Assembly: GCF_025698945.1 (NCBI RefSeq)
Contig: NZ_JAILWM010000003.1
Coordinates: 1 to 64,000 of the forward strand
DNA from: Nitrosopumilus sp.
Lineage (GTDB): Archaea > Thermoproteota > Nitrososphaeria > Nitrososphaerales > Nitrosopumilaceae
Reading direction: 5' to 3'
DNA length: 64,000 bases
The position numbers were made by a program, and so were the translations under genes. Every line of letters starts with the position of its first letter. The first letter of the stretch is position 1. Below, in pieces: positions 8,089-16,814 of this stretch. The notes beneath the pieces are model-generated. The model was not told the DNA's origin. It ran no database searches and saw only the letters and a list, made by a program, of their open reading frames with translations.

Positions 8089-8669
8089 TCGGTCTTGTGA
8101 TGGCCGGTGGTAAAGGCACACGTATGAAATCATCTGAGGAAAAATTATTACTCAAATACAAAAAACCAATAATTCTTCATGTATTTGATTCACTAAAAAA
8201 TTCAAACTGTTTTTCAAAAATTATTGCAGTTACCAGTTCTAATTCACCTAAAACTAAAAGACTTCTTCAAGAAAATAATGTTGAGACATTTGACACGTCT
8301 GGAATAGGATATGTTGAAGATCTAAATTCAGTTTTAAAAATTTTTAATGATTTGATATTTGTTACATCTGGAGATTTACCATTGTTAGATAAAGAAATAA
8401 TTCAAGGAATTGTAAATAGATGTGATTCTCAAAATGTTTGGATCAGTATTCTTGTTACAAATAAATTTCTTAACTCTCTAGGTATTACTTCAGATTATTC
8501 TGTAAATTTTAACGGTGAGAAATGTCATTACTCAGGAATATCTTTAGTGGATGCCAAAAAAATCTCATCATTAGATAAGGTTGATGAAAAATATGTTGTA
8601 ATTGATGACAAGAGAATTGCTTTTAATCTAAATACTAAAAGTGATTATGATTTACTCAGCACTGCCTGA
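8085..8669 (+). CDS. cobY: GTP:adenosylcobinamide-phosphate guanylyltransferase
   Basis: 194-residue nucleotidyltransferase with the N-terminal LVMAGGKGTRMKS loop (about residues 4-16), a PIILHV segment and an SGDLPLLDKEI metal-site region. This is the archaeal, non-orthologous replacement for bacterial CobU: it guanylylates AdoCbi-P but carries no kinase. Last gene of the cobalamin operon. Its final 18 bp overlap, on the opposite strand, the 3' end of the S27e gene. Confidence 0.88.
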   Translation: MIGLVMAGGKGTRMKSSEEKLLLKYKKPIILHVFDSLKNSNCFSKIIAVTSSNSPKTKRLLQENNVETFDTSGIGYVEDLNSVLKIFNDLIFVTSGDLPLLDKEIIQGIVNRCDSQNVWISILVTNKFLNSLGITSDYSVNFNGEKCHYSGISLVDAKKISSLDKVDEKYVVIDDKRIAFNLNTKSDYDLLSTA

Positions 8670-8849
8670 GACTTTACCATTTATTTGTGCTTTTGAGCCT
8701 GTTGGTTCTGCAATTGCATTTCCACATGAATTACATGATACTTGTGTTGATGCATGAGAGTATACTACTTGTAATTCACCACATTCATTACAATTGACTT
8801 TTTGGAATTTACTTGCTGGTTTTGGAATTTCGATATGATCTTTCTTCAT
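8652..8849 (-). CDS. rps27e: 30S ribosomal protein S27e
   Basis: 65 residues, the usual archaeal size, with a C4 zinc finger at Cys20, Cys23, Cys39 and Cys42 (CNEC ... CNSC). It overlaps the L44e gene stop by 4 bp upstream, an arrangement conserved widely in archaea (L44e-S27e). Its 3' end runs 18 bp into the end of the convergent cobY. Confidence 0.95.
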   Translation of the reverse strand: MKKDHIEIPKPASKFQKVNCNECGELQVVYSHASTQVSCNSCGNAIAEPTGSKAQINGKVSGSAE

Positions 8850-9127
8850 GCTGCCACCAACTCAAATTTCTTAATTCTAACACCTTGTTTATTGTATTTC
8901 TTTTTGCAAACTGTACATGTCATAATGGGGGTAACTTTCTTGGTAACTTTTGCTGGCTTTGCTAATTTTGGGAATTTTTGTCCACCATACCCTTTTTTAC
9001 GTTCTGCGTGCCTTCTTTCTCCTCTTGCAGAACCTCGTCTTTTTCCAGCTTTGTAAATGGAGACCTTTTGTTCAGTATGTGTTTTACATTTAGCACAATA
9101 CTTTCGGATCACCTTTGGTATGTTCAT
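8846..9127 (-). CDS. rpl44e: 50S ribosomal protein L44e
   Basis: 93 residues with zinc ligands Cys11, Cys14 and Cys71, Cys74, flanking a highly basic loop (RRGSARGERRHAERKKGYGGQ, positions about 30-50). Length and motifs match archaeal/eukaryotic L44e (L36A in eukaryotes), which sits near the ribosomal E site. First gene of the L44e-S27e pair; divergent from the adenine deaminase gene. Confidence 0.96.
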   Translation of the reverse strand: MNIPKVIRKYCAKCKTHTEQKVSIYKAGKRRGSARGERRHAERKKGYGGQKFPKLAKPAKVTKKVTPIMTCTVCKKKYNKQGVRIKKFELVAA

Positions 9128-9200
9128 ATCAACAAAACCTTTTCAACCGTAATTTAAGCATTGAATCTATAATAGGTTCAAAATTTAATTAATTATCGTG

Positions 9201-10961
9201 ATGTCGAGCCTAGCACATTCGATCTCTTCATTGAATTCTGTAGCAATGGGAGACAAAAAAGCCGATCTTGTTTTCAAAAACTGCAGTTTATTATCCGTTT
9301 ACACAAGAGAAATTATCCCAAAAATTCAGATTGCAATAATCAAAGATAGAATTGCATATGTTGGACCAGATGCATCTCACACAATTAATTCTAAAACTAT
9401 AGTCATTGATATAAAAGACAAGTATGTTTCTCCAGGATTTGCTGATCCTCATCTACATATTGATCAATTTGTTTTACCATCTGAATTTGCAAAAAAATCA
9501 CTCCTATGTGGTGTGACTTCTCTATTCTCTGATCCTATTGATATTGTTAGTGCAACAGGTTTCAAAGGATTTCAGGAATTTCTTAAACTTGGAGAAGATC
9601 TACCAATCAGAATTTTTCAAGTTGTTCCTGGTGGTCTTCCTGTTGATGCAAAATTTAGTAATTGTAAAACTTTATCACCTTCACAAGAAAAATCTGCTAT
9701 AAAACATCCACATGTTCTTGGAATGGGTGAAGTTTTTTCATGGACAAAAGTAACTCTTAGAGAACCTAAAACAATGAGATCACTTTCTACAATGCTAGAG
9801 TGTGATTGTATAATTAATGGACACACCGCAGGGGCTAGTGAAAAAAAACTTAATGCATATGTTTCATCAGGAATTCTCTCATGTCATGAGCCAATAAATT
9901 TTGATCAAGTTTTGGAAAGATTGCGTCTTGGAATGTGGATAATGATCAGAGAGGGTTCTATTAGACGTGATTTAAAAGAAATAATCCCACGTGTTTTATC
10001 TCATGGAACTTATCTTGATCGATTAATGTTTTGCTCTGATGGACTTGATCCACTAGATATTTTACATTTTGGTCACATTGATCATTGCATACGAAAATCA
10101 ATTAACCTTGGATTATCTCCAATTGATGCAGTAACAATGGCCTCAAAGAATAATTTTGATTATTACAATATGGGTAAAGATCTTGGAGGAATTGCACCTG
10201 GAAAATTAGCTGATATTTTAATTTTTGATGATTTGAAATCATTCAAGCCAAACAAAGTCTTTGTTGGCGGAAAATTAGTAGTATCAAATGGAAAAATAGT
10301 AACTAAAATTAAGAAAAAACCTATCTCTCCTTGGATTAAAAAAACAGTAAAATTAAAAAAATTTTCAGAAAATGATTTTGAAATTAAATCAAAAAAGGAC
10401 CAAGTTACAGCAAACACAATTTTTATGCAAACTGAAATTATCACTAAACTTGGATCAGCTAATTTACAATCTAAAGAAGGAAGCATTTCTGCATCTTTAG
10501 ATTCTGATATTTGGAAAGTTGCTGCATTTGATAGAACTCAAGGAACCAATCATCATGCAATAGGATTTCTTGAAAATTTTGGTGCTGATATTGGCGCATT
10601 TGCTTCATCTTGGAGTTTTCATGAGAATAATTTGATCGTTATTGGTTCAAGTGATTCTGATATGGCACTTGCTTCTAATCATATTATAAAGAATCAGGGA
10701 GGTCTTGTAGTAGTAAAATCTGGAAAAATTCTTGCATCAATGCCATTGCAATTTGGAGGAATCATATCAACAGATTCTTTTGAAACTGTTTCGTCAAATT
10801 TTGAAAATATTACAAACTCAATTGTTGATTCAGGATGTAAATTCACAAGACCTCACTTAATTCCATTATTCTTGCCATTTTTGGCATTACCATCAGTAAG
10901 AATTCTAGCAGGCGGAATTGTTGATGTGAAAAAACGTTGTTACATTCCACCGATCATCTAA
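9201..10961 (+). CDS. ade: Adenine deaminase
   Basis: 586 residues from ATG 9201 (a GTG codon immediately precedes). Amidohydrolase-superfamily enzyme converting adenine to hypoxanthine and ammonia. Seen: N-terminal beta-sandwich segment, metal-binding FADPHLHIDQF (His84, His86), INGHTAG and SCHEP histidines, catalytic CSDG, then the distinct C-terminal domain with DRTQGTNHHAIGFLENFG, usual for this family. Total length agrees with adenine deaminases. For an ammonia oxidiser the released ammonia could feed energy metabolism, but purine salvage is the family role. Confidence 0.9.
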   Translation: MSSLAHSISSLNSVAMGDKKADLVFKNCSLLSVYTREIIPKIQIAIIKDRIAYVGPDASHTINSKTIVIDIKDKYVSPGFADPHLHIDQFVLPSEFAKKSLLCGVTSLFSDPIDIVSATGFKGFQEFLKLGEDLPIRIFQVVPGGLPVDAKFSNCKTLSPSQEKSAIKHPHVLGMGEVFSWTKVTLREPKTMRSLSTMLECDCIINGHTAGASEKKLNAYVSSGILSCHEPINFDQVLERLRLGMWIMIREGSIRRDLKEIIPRVLSHGTYLDRLMFCSDGLDPLDILHFGHIDHCIRKSINLGLSPIDAVTMASKNNFDYYNMGKDLGGIAPGKLADILIFDDLKSFKPNKVFVGGKLVVSNGKIVTKIKKKPISPWIKKTVKLKKFSENDFEIKSKKDQVTANTIFMQTEIITKLGSANLQSKEGSISASLDSDIWKVAAFDRTQGTNHHAIGFLENFGADIGAFASSWSFHENNLIVIGSSDSDMALASNHIIKNQGGLVVVKSGKILASMPLQFGGIISTDSFETVSSNFENITNSIVDSGCKFTRPHLIPLFLPFLALPSVRILAGGIVDVKKRCYIPPII

Positions 10962-11005
10962 GTAATGTTAAAAAGGGGGATTCAGGGGATTGTAGCTGAA
11001 CCTAA

Positions 11006-12628
11006 ATGGCATCAATTCAACAAGGCCCAAATGGACCTGTATTAGTTCTCAAAGAGAGTGCATTACAGCAAAAAGGCAAAGATGCTCAACATAACAATAT
11101 AGCTGCTGCAAAACTTGTAGCAGAATTGGTAAAAAGCAGTCTTGGCCCAAGAGGTCTTGATAAAATGCTAGTTGATTCTCTAGGTGATGTTACTATTACA
11201 AATGATGGTGCAACAATTCTCAAAGAAATTGATGTTCAACACCCAGCTGCTAAAATGATGGTTGAAATTTCAAAAACTGTTGATAATGAAGTTGGAGATG
11301 GAACTACTTCATCTGTGGTGTTTGGTGGTGCTCTTTTAGCTAAAGCAGAAGACCTGCTCAAAAAAGATGTTCATTCTTCAACAATTATTGATGGTTATCA
11401 AGCAGCTGCAGAAAAAACTCTAGAAATTTACTCTGAATTATCCAAGAAAATTAAACCTGATGATAAAGAATCTCTTCTTAAAATTGCCACAACAAGTATG
11501 CAATCTAAATTAATCTCTGAAGATAGTGACACGCTATCAAAAATTGTAGTTGATGCAATTCTAAGAATTGCAGTAAAGAAAGGAGAAGAATACACAGTTG
11601 ATCTTGAAAACATTAAAGTTGAAAAGAAGGCTGGCGGTTCAATCCAAGACACCCAAATTGTTCAGGGAATTGTTTTGGATAAAGAAATTGTACATAGTGG
11701 AATGCCTACAAAAATTGAGAAAGCACAGATAGCATTAATCAATTCAGCATTAGAAATTGAAAAAACAGAAATGAGTTCTGAAATTCGAATTACTGATCCT
11801 ACCCAAATGCAGATGTTCCTAGAGGAAGAAAATAGAATGCTAAAGTCTATGGTTGAGAAATTACATGATGTTGGTGTCAATGTTTTGATTTGTCAAAAAG
11901 GAATTGATGATATTGCACAGCACTATCTTGCAAAACATGGTATTATGGCAGTTAGACGTGTAAAAGAAAGTGACATGATCAAACTATCCAAAGCAACAGG
12001 TGGACGTGTTATTAATAATCTAGATGATCTTTCGGAAAAAGATCTTGGTACTGCAGATTTAGTTCATCAAAAGAAAGTAGAATCTGACAAATGGGTATTC
12101 ATTGAGGGGTGTAAACATCCACAATCTGTAACTTTGTTGATTCGTGGTGGTTCTCAAAGAGTAATCGATGAAGTTGATCGTTCTATTCATGATTCATTAA
12201 TGGTTGTAAAAGACGTAATTGAAAAACCAGAAATTGTAGCTGGTGGTGGAGCTCCAGAATCTTATGCTGCATCATTGCTAAAAGATTGGGCAGATAATTT
12301 TGATGGAAGAGAACAACTTGCCATTAAAAAATATGCTGAAGCACTTGAAACAATTCCATTGACAATTGCTGAAAATGCTGGAATGGATCCAATTGATACT
12401 ATGGCAAATCTGAGAGCAAAACAATCTCAAGGTCGTAAATGGACTGGAATTGATGCACGAAACACAAAGATTGCAGATATGATGACCATAAACGTAGTGG
12501 AACCAATTGTAGTTAAAGAACAAATTATCAAATCTGCAACTGAAGCTGCATGCATGATTCTTAGAATTGATGATGTGATAGCCGTATCTGGTGGTTCAGG
12601 TGGCGGCGGTATGCCTTCAATGGGTTAA
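11006..12628 (+). CDS. thsA: Thermosome subunit (group II chaperonin)
   Basis: 540 residues. ATPase motifs: [12 protein letters not shown] (about 43-54), [10 protein letters not shown] (63-72), GDGTTSSV (97-104) and the C-terminal equatorial VVAGGGAPE-type segment (VAGGGAPES). The protein ends in a Gly/Met tail [12 protein letters not shown], characteristic of chaperonins that line the cavity. It assembles an ATP-driven cytosolic folding chamber, probably with other subunits encoded elsewhere. A TATA-like gttaaaaag lies about 35 nt before the start. Confidence 0.97.
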   Translation: MASIQQGPNGPVLVLKESALQQKGKDAQHNNIAAAKLVAELVKSSLGPRGLDKMLVDSLGDVTITNDGATILKEIDVQHPAAKMMVEISKTVDNEVGDGTTSSVVFGGALLAKAEDLLKKDVHSSTIIDGYQAAAEKTLEIYSELSKKIKPDDKESLLKIATTSMQSKLISEDSDTLSKIVVDAILRIAVKKGEEYTVDLENIKVEKKAGGSIQDTQIVQGIVLDKEIVHSGMPTKIEKAQIALINSALEIEKTEMSSEIRITDPTQMQMFLEEENRMLKSMVEKLHDVGVNVLICQKGIDDIAQHYLAKHGIMAVRRVKESDMIKLSKATGGRVINNLDDLSEKDLGTADLVHQKKVESDKWVFIEGCKHPQSVTLLIRGGSQRVIDEVDRSIHDSLMVVKDVIEKPEIVAGGGAPESYAASLLKDWADNFDGREQLAIKKYAEALETIPLTIAENAGMDPIDTMANLRAKQSQGRKWTGIDARNTKIADMMTINVVEPIVVKEQIIKSATEAACMILRIDDVIAVSGGSGGGGMPSMG

Positions 12629-12667
12629 AGCAATTAACTTAAGCAATATTATTTTAATAATTATTTG

Positions 12668-13531
12668 ATGACTAAGGTTGGAATAGATTTAGGTGGAACA
12701 AAAACTGAAGTAATTGTTCTAGATGATGCACTCAATGTTATAGAAAGAAAAAGAGTTTCAACTCCAAAAAATGATTATCAAGAAATTATCAAAACTATTT
12801 CAACACTAATTTCAGATGTAACAAAAAATATTTCTGATTTTACAATTGGTGTATGTACACCTGGTGCAATATCTAAAAAGACTGGGCTAATAAAAAATAG
12901 TAATACTCAATGTTTAATTGATAAACCTCTCAAAGAAGATTTAGAAAATATTTTAGGAAAAAGAATCTCCATGGGAAATGATGCTAATTGTTTTACAATT
13001 GCTGAATCTAACATGGGATCTGCAAAGGGCTTTGGTTTAGTCTTTGGAGTAATCATGGGAACAGGGATAGGTGGTGGTATTGTGTTTAATGGAAATTTGC
13101 ATACTGGTCCAACAAATATTGCTGGAGAATGGGGACATCATACTCTACATCGAAATGGAAATGCTTGCTATTGTGGGAAAAATGGATGTGTAGAAACTTA
13201 CATCAGTGGACCATCTTTGGAAAATCAATGGACCAAACTTACCGGAAAATCGTTAACACTCACAGAAATCCTTGGAAATATTGATGATGATGTTGGTAGA
13301 AAATGGAAAAATGAGTTTTTAGAAAATTTTGGATATGGATTAGCTAATGTAATTGATATCTTAGATCCCGATGTAATTGTTTTAGGTGGTGGATTATCAA
13401 ACATAGATTTTCTTTACACTGAAGGAAAAGAATCTGTTTATTCTAAAGTTTTTTCAGATTCAATTGAAACCCCCATTTTAAAAAACAAACTAGGTGATTC
13501 TGCAGGTGTTTTTGGAGCATGCCTACTTTAA
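12668..13531 (+). CDS. ROK-family sugar kinase
   Basis: 287 residues from ATG 12668. ROK signatures: N-terminal phosphate loop GIDLGGTKTEVIV, sugar-binding GNDANCF, GTGIGGGI, and the zinc site with CYCGKNGC after GEWGHHTLH. The last D-P-D-V-I-V-LGGGLSN segment binds adenosine. Likely a glucokinase or N-acetylhexosamine kinase; substrate not decidable from sequence. Located 37 bp after the thermosome stop on the same strand. Confidence 0.88.
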   Translation: MTKVGIDLGGTKTEVIVLDDALNVIERKRVSTPKNDYQEIIKTISTLISDVTKNISDFTIGVCTPGAISKKTGLIKNSNTQCLIDKPLKEDLENILGKRISMGNDANCFTIAESNMGSAKGFGLVFGVIMGTGIGGGIVFNGNLHTGPTNIAGEWGHHTLHRNGNACYCGKNGCVETYISGPSLENQWTKLTGKSLTLTEILGNIDDDVGRKWKNEFLENFGYGLANVIDILDPDVIVLGGGLSNIDFLYTEGKESVYSKVFSDSIETPILKNKLGDSAGVFGACLL

Positions 13532-13615
13532 ATAATTAATTCCATTTTGGAATCATTTTAACGTAAAAATGTCGATTATAGATATATCTTAACTAATCTT
13601 TAAAAAATTGACATA

Positions 13616-14257
13616 TTGATTTCAAAGATTATTGGATTATTTTCCATTTTGATGTTATTGCAAATATCCTCAGTTTATGCAGCAGAGGATTTACCAATCA
13701 TAACAATAGATTTTATTTCAGGAAATGTTATTGATTTAGATAAAGGCTCAACAATGATTAGAGCTAATATTCAAATTGAAAATTATGACCCTCAAGATGG
13801 ATATCACTTTATGCAAATAATTAGATTAAGTGATGGAAAAATCATCAAGGATACTGAAATTCTACCCAAAGTAATTGAAGATGACTTATTTGGAGTTCAA
13901 ATTTTACACTATCTTGATCCTGATCAAAATGAAGAAGAAATTTTAGGTGACTATGGCTTTAGAATTTACTCTGAATATGGAAGTAGTGAAACTGTATCGA
14001 CATTTTCTATTATTAAATCAAGTATGCCATTAACTGTAACTCAAAATACTATTGAAGAATTAGAAATTCCTGAAGAAATAGTAGAATCAAATACTATTGA
14101 AGAACTAGAAATTCCTGAAGAGCCTGAATCTAAAATTCCTAGTTGGGTTCATGATGTTTTCATCTGGTATGCTGATAAAACCATTACCGAAAATGAACTA
14201 CTTACTGCACTAGAGTATCTAATTTCACAAGGAATTCTTGATGTTAATTCTGATTAA
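13616..14257 (+). CDS. Secreted protein with C-terminal helical motif typical of thaumarchaeal exoproteins
   Basis: 213 residues starting at TTG 13616. A signal peptide (LFSILMLLQISSVYAAED, cleavage probably after YAA or similar) precedes a beta-rich domain of about 110 residues. Then comes a duplicated acidic segment, NTIEELEIPEE twice with a 45-bp period (14045-14134), and a C-terminal helix pair IPSWVHDVFIWYADKTITENELLTALEYLISQGIL (split here by residues 173-208). That last module recurs in many thaumarchaeal secreted proteins as I know them, and is probably a protein-interaction or anchoring element. No enzymatic residues recognised. Confidence 0.75.
   Translation: MISKIIGLFSILMLLQISSVYAAEDLPIITIDFISGNVIDLDKGSTMIRANIQIENYDPQDGYHFMQIIRLSDGKIIKDTEILPKVIEDDLFGVQILHYLDPDQNEEEILGDYGFRIYSEYGSSETVSTFSIIKSSMPLTVTQNTIEELEIPEEIVESNTIEELEIPEEPESKIPSWVHDVFIWYADKTITENELLTALEYLISQGILDVNSD
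14045..14134 (+). repeat. 45-bp in-frame duplication
   Basis: Two adjacent 15-codon units starting at 14045 and 14090, each reading NTIEELEIPEE at its start. Third-position differences (gaattag/gaactag) show the copies have begun to diverge. It lengthens an acidic linker in the secreted protein. Confidence 0.75.
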
Positions 14258-14288
14258 TTAAATATACCTGCAAATTACATATTTTAAG

Positions 14289-15347
14289 TTGGAAAATTCA
14301 AAAAACAATAATCCCTTACGTACGGTAGAGTGGAAAAACAATAAAGTAATAATGATTGATCAAACTAAATTACCAAATGACTTGGTATTTGTAGAATATG
14401 ATGATTTTAATCAGGTAGCTAACGCAATCAAAACTTTGATAGTAAGAGGTGCACCTGCAATTGGTGTATCTGGTGCATTTGGATTGGGTTTAGCTGCCTT
14501 ACAAAGCAAAGCGACAACAAAAGAAGAATTACTCTCAGATTTGGAGAATGCAAGAAAAATTCTCTTTGCAACAAGACCAACTGCAGTAAATCTTGGATGG
14601 GGATTAGAAAAAATTATGAATGTCGCTAAAACTGGCGAAACAGTTGAACAAATAAGAGAACTAGTAATCTCTACTGCCAAAAAAATGGCAGATGAAGATA
14701 TTGAAATTAACAAAACCATGGGAAAAAATGGTTCTATTCTTTTTGATAATAATGATACCATAATGACTCATTGCAATGCAGGAGCATTAGCTACTGTTGC
14801 ATATGGAACGGCATTAGGTGTAATTAGAGCAACAAGAGAAAGCGGAAAAAATATCAAAGTAATTGCAACTGAAACTAGACCTATTCAACAAGGTTCTAGA
14901 TTAACTGCATTTGAGCTAAAACATGATGGATTTGATGTAAGTTTGATTCCTGATACTGCAGTTGGGTATTCAATGGCAAATGGTCTTGTAAATAAAGTAG
15001 TAGTTGGTGCTGATAGAATTGTCAAAACTGGTCATGTATTTAATAAAATTGGAACATATCAGGTAGCAACAATGGCCAAACAACACGGAATTCCATTTTA
15101 TGTTGCAGCTCCATTATCAACAATTGATCTCAAAACAAAGGCTGAAGATGTTATTATTGAGATGCGTAAGGGAACAGAAGTTACGGGAATTGGTGATAAA
15201 AAAACTGCACCAGATGATATTGGAGTTATTAATCCTGCATTTGATATGACTCCTCCAGAATTAATTTCTGGAATAATTACTGAAAAAGGTGTGGCTACAG
15301 CCCCCTATGAGAAATCAATCCCAAAATTATTTGAAGCTAATAATTAG
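14289..15347 (+). CDS. mtnA: S-methyl-5-thioribose-1-phosphate isomerase
   Basis: 352 residues from TTG 14289. eIF2B-like fold enzyme with RGAPAIGV (53-60), THCNAGALAT containing the catalytic Cys162, TETRPIQQGSRLTAFEL and VVGADRIV with the catalytic Asp242. This set matches MtnA of the methionine salvage pathway, which isomerises the aldose phosphate left by methylthioadenosine phosphorylase. Archaeal ribose-1,5-bisphosphate isomerases are relatives, but their motifs fit less well. A TATA-like ttaaatatacc at 14257-14267 precedes the start. Confidence 0.9.
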   Translation: MENSKNNNPLRTVEWKNNKVIMIDQTKLPNDLVFVEYDDFNQVANAIKTLIVRGAPAIGVSGAFGLGLAALQSKATTKEELLSDLENARKILFATRPTAVNLGWGLEKIMNVAKTGETVEQIRELVISTAKKMADEDIEINKTMGKNGSILFDNNDTIMTHCNAGALATVAYGTALGVIRATRESGKNIKVIATETRPIQQGSRLTAFELKHDGFDVSLIPDTAVGYSMANGLVNKVVVGADRIVKTGHVFNKIGTYQVATMAKQHGIPFYVAAPLSTIDLKTKAEDVIIEMRKGTEVTGIGDKKTAPDDIGVINPAFDMTPPELISGIITEKGVATAPYEKSIPKLFEANN

Positions 15348-15383
15348 AAAGTTTTTATTGTTTTTCAAACTGCATTATACAAT

Positions 15384-16022
15384 ATGAGTACTGTTTCTGC
15401 ACAAGCAATTGAAGATTCACTAAAACAATGCATGGATCCTGAAGTTCCACTAAACATTGTAGAAATGGGATTAATCTATGGAATTGATGTGGCAGAAAAC
15501 AATGATGTTAATATCAAAATGACAATGACTACACAAGGATGCCCACTTCATGAAACCTTGGTTTCAGATGCAACCAGATATGTCAAAAAAGTTCCAGGAG
15601 TAAATAATGTCAAAATAGATATTGTATGGGAGCCTGCATGGTCGATGGATAAAATGTCTGAAGAAGCGAAAATGAAAATAAAGAATATGGGTGCTGCGAT
15701 GAATACTCCTGCACCAATTAACTATGAAACTGCAATGCCACAAGGAGTTGGAAAACTAGTCCAACAGGAAGATGGTTCTATGGTATTAGCAAATGAACAT
15801 GAGCAAGGATTCATGGTTAATCAGGCAATTGTAGACTTTTGGAAATCTTGTAATGGACAACGTAAAGTAACAGATCTCGTTGAAGTGTTTGCTCAGCAAA
15901 CAGGACTACAAAGAAATCAAGTTGAAAAAGAAGTAATGCAATTACTACAGCAACTACGTGATGGAGGATTAATTGCTATTGCAGGTCAACCAGACACTCC
16001 AAATGTAGAATTTAAAAAATAA
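15384..16022 (+). CDS. MIP18/SufT-like (DUF59) protein fused to a PqqD-like domain
   Basis: 212 residues. The first 100 form a MIP18-family domain (DPEVPLNIVEMGLIYGI, MTTQGCPLHETL with the single conserved Cys), involved in iron-sulfur cluster assembly or transfer in characterised members. The last 90 residues (GKLVQQEDGSMVLANEHEQGFMVNQ ... FWKSCNGQRKVTDLVEVFAQQ) look like a PqqD/RRE-type winged-helix domain, which binds peptides or radical SAM partners in other systems. The fusion is seen directly; a role in handing clusters to a partner is inference. Starts 36 bp after mtnA. Confidence 0.82.
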   Translation: MSTVSAQAIEDSLKQCMDPEVPLNIVEMGLIYGIDVAENNDVNIKMTMTTQGCPLHETLVSDATRYVKKVPGVNNVKIDIVWEPAWSMDKMSEEAKMKIKNMGAAMNTPAPINYETAMPQGVGKLVQQEDGSMVLANEHEQGFMVNQAIVDFWKSCNGQRKVTDLVEVFAQQTGLQRNQVEKEVMQLLQQLRDGGLIAIAGQPDTPNVEFKK

Positions 16023-16024
16023 TA

Positions 16025-16669
16025 CTAAAAAATATAGTTTGAGTTTGCACCATCAAAGTTTATTGTAACACCTGATAGATACTTTATATTATTTTCAATT
16101 ATTGATTTTACAAAGTTTCCTATCTCTTGAGGCTCTCCTAGTCTTTTCATTGGCAGCGATTCCTTGAATTGATCAACATTATCAATTAATTCTCTAGTTC
16201 TATCTGTATTAATTGGACCTGGTGCAATGTTTATGCAACTAATATTTTTTTGGGCATATTCTTTACTTAATACTTTGAATACCTCACTAAATGCCGCACG
16301 ATACGCTGATGATATTATTAGTTTAGCATTTGGCTCTTTTATGACATTTGAGCTAATCAAAAAAATGTATCCTCCATCATTAACTTTGATATTTTGTAGT
16401 ATGGTGCAAAATCCTAAAAATAATTGATTGTGATATAATTTCCAATCCTCTTCAGTAATTGTTGCAAATGGTTTTGGAGCAGGACCACCAGTGTTTAGCA
16501 CAAGAATGTCTGTTTGATTGTGATTTTTTACAAACTCTCTAACACTGTTCAAATCCGAAGTATCAATGTCGCTTTTAGAGGCTGCAAAAACATCAATCTC
16601 GATTGATTTTAGTGAATCTGAAATTGCTTTTCCTATTCCTCTAGAACCACCAAGAATTATTGCTTTCAT
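16025..16669 (-). CDS. Atypical short-chain dehydrogenase/reductase
   Basis: 214 residues, Rossmann fold with N-terminal GGSRGIGKAI and LNTGGPAPKPF. The usual catalytic Y-x3-K is not intact: the segment reads SSAYRAAFSEV, so Tyr123 is kept but the Lys position is Phe127. The downstream APGPINTDRTREL resembles the atypical SDR subfamily with LPGxIxTDRxREL, which also lacks the canonical Lys. Substrate unknown. It converges with the MIP18-PqqD gene, 2 bp apart. Confidence 0.8.
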   Translation of the reverse strand: MKAIILGGSRGIGKAISDSLKSIEIDVFAASKSDIDTSDLNSVREFVKNHNQTDILVLNTGGPAPKPFATITEEDWKLYHNQLFLGFCTILQNIKVNDGGYIFLISSNVIKEPNAKLIISSAYRAAFSEVFKVLSKEYAQKNISCINIAPGPINTDRTRELIDNVDQFKESLPMKRLGEPQEIGNFVKSIIENNIKYLSGVTINFDGANSNYIF

Positions 16670-16785
16670 ATTAGTTTCACAATAACACTTGATAATTAAT
16701 TTTCTTTATTGAATTAAATTGAAATTCTGAAAATCTTTTCTTATACCTATTACTTTGCAATACTACTGATCTTTTCTGCCTGATG

Positions 16786-16794
16786 GTTATATAC
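16786..16794 (+). promoter_or_regulatory. TATA-like box of a leaderless secreted-protein gene
   Basis: gttatatac lies about 25 nt before the ATG at 16815, so transcription would start at or next to the initiator codon. No Shine-Dalgarno sequence is visible between them. Confidence 0.5.
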
Positions 16795-16814
16795 AATTTT
16801 GAGATTTCTCAATC

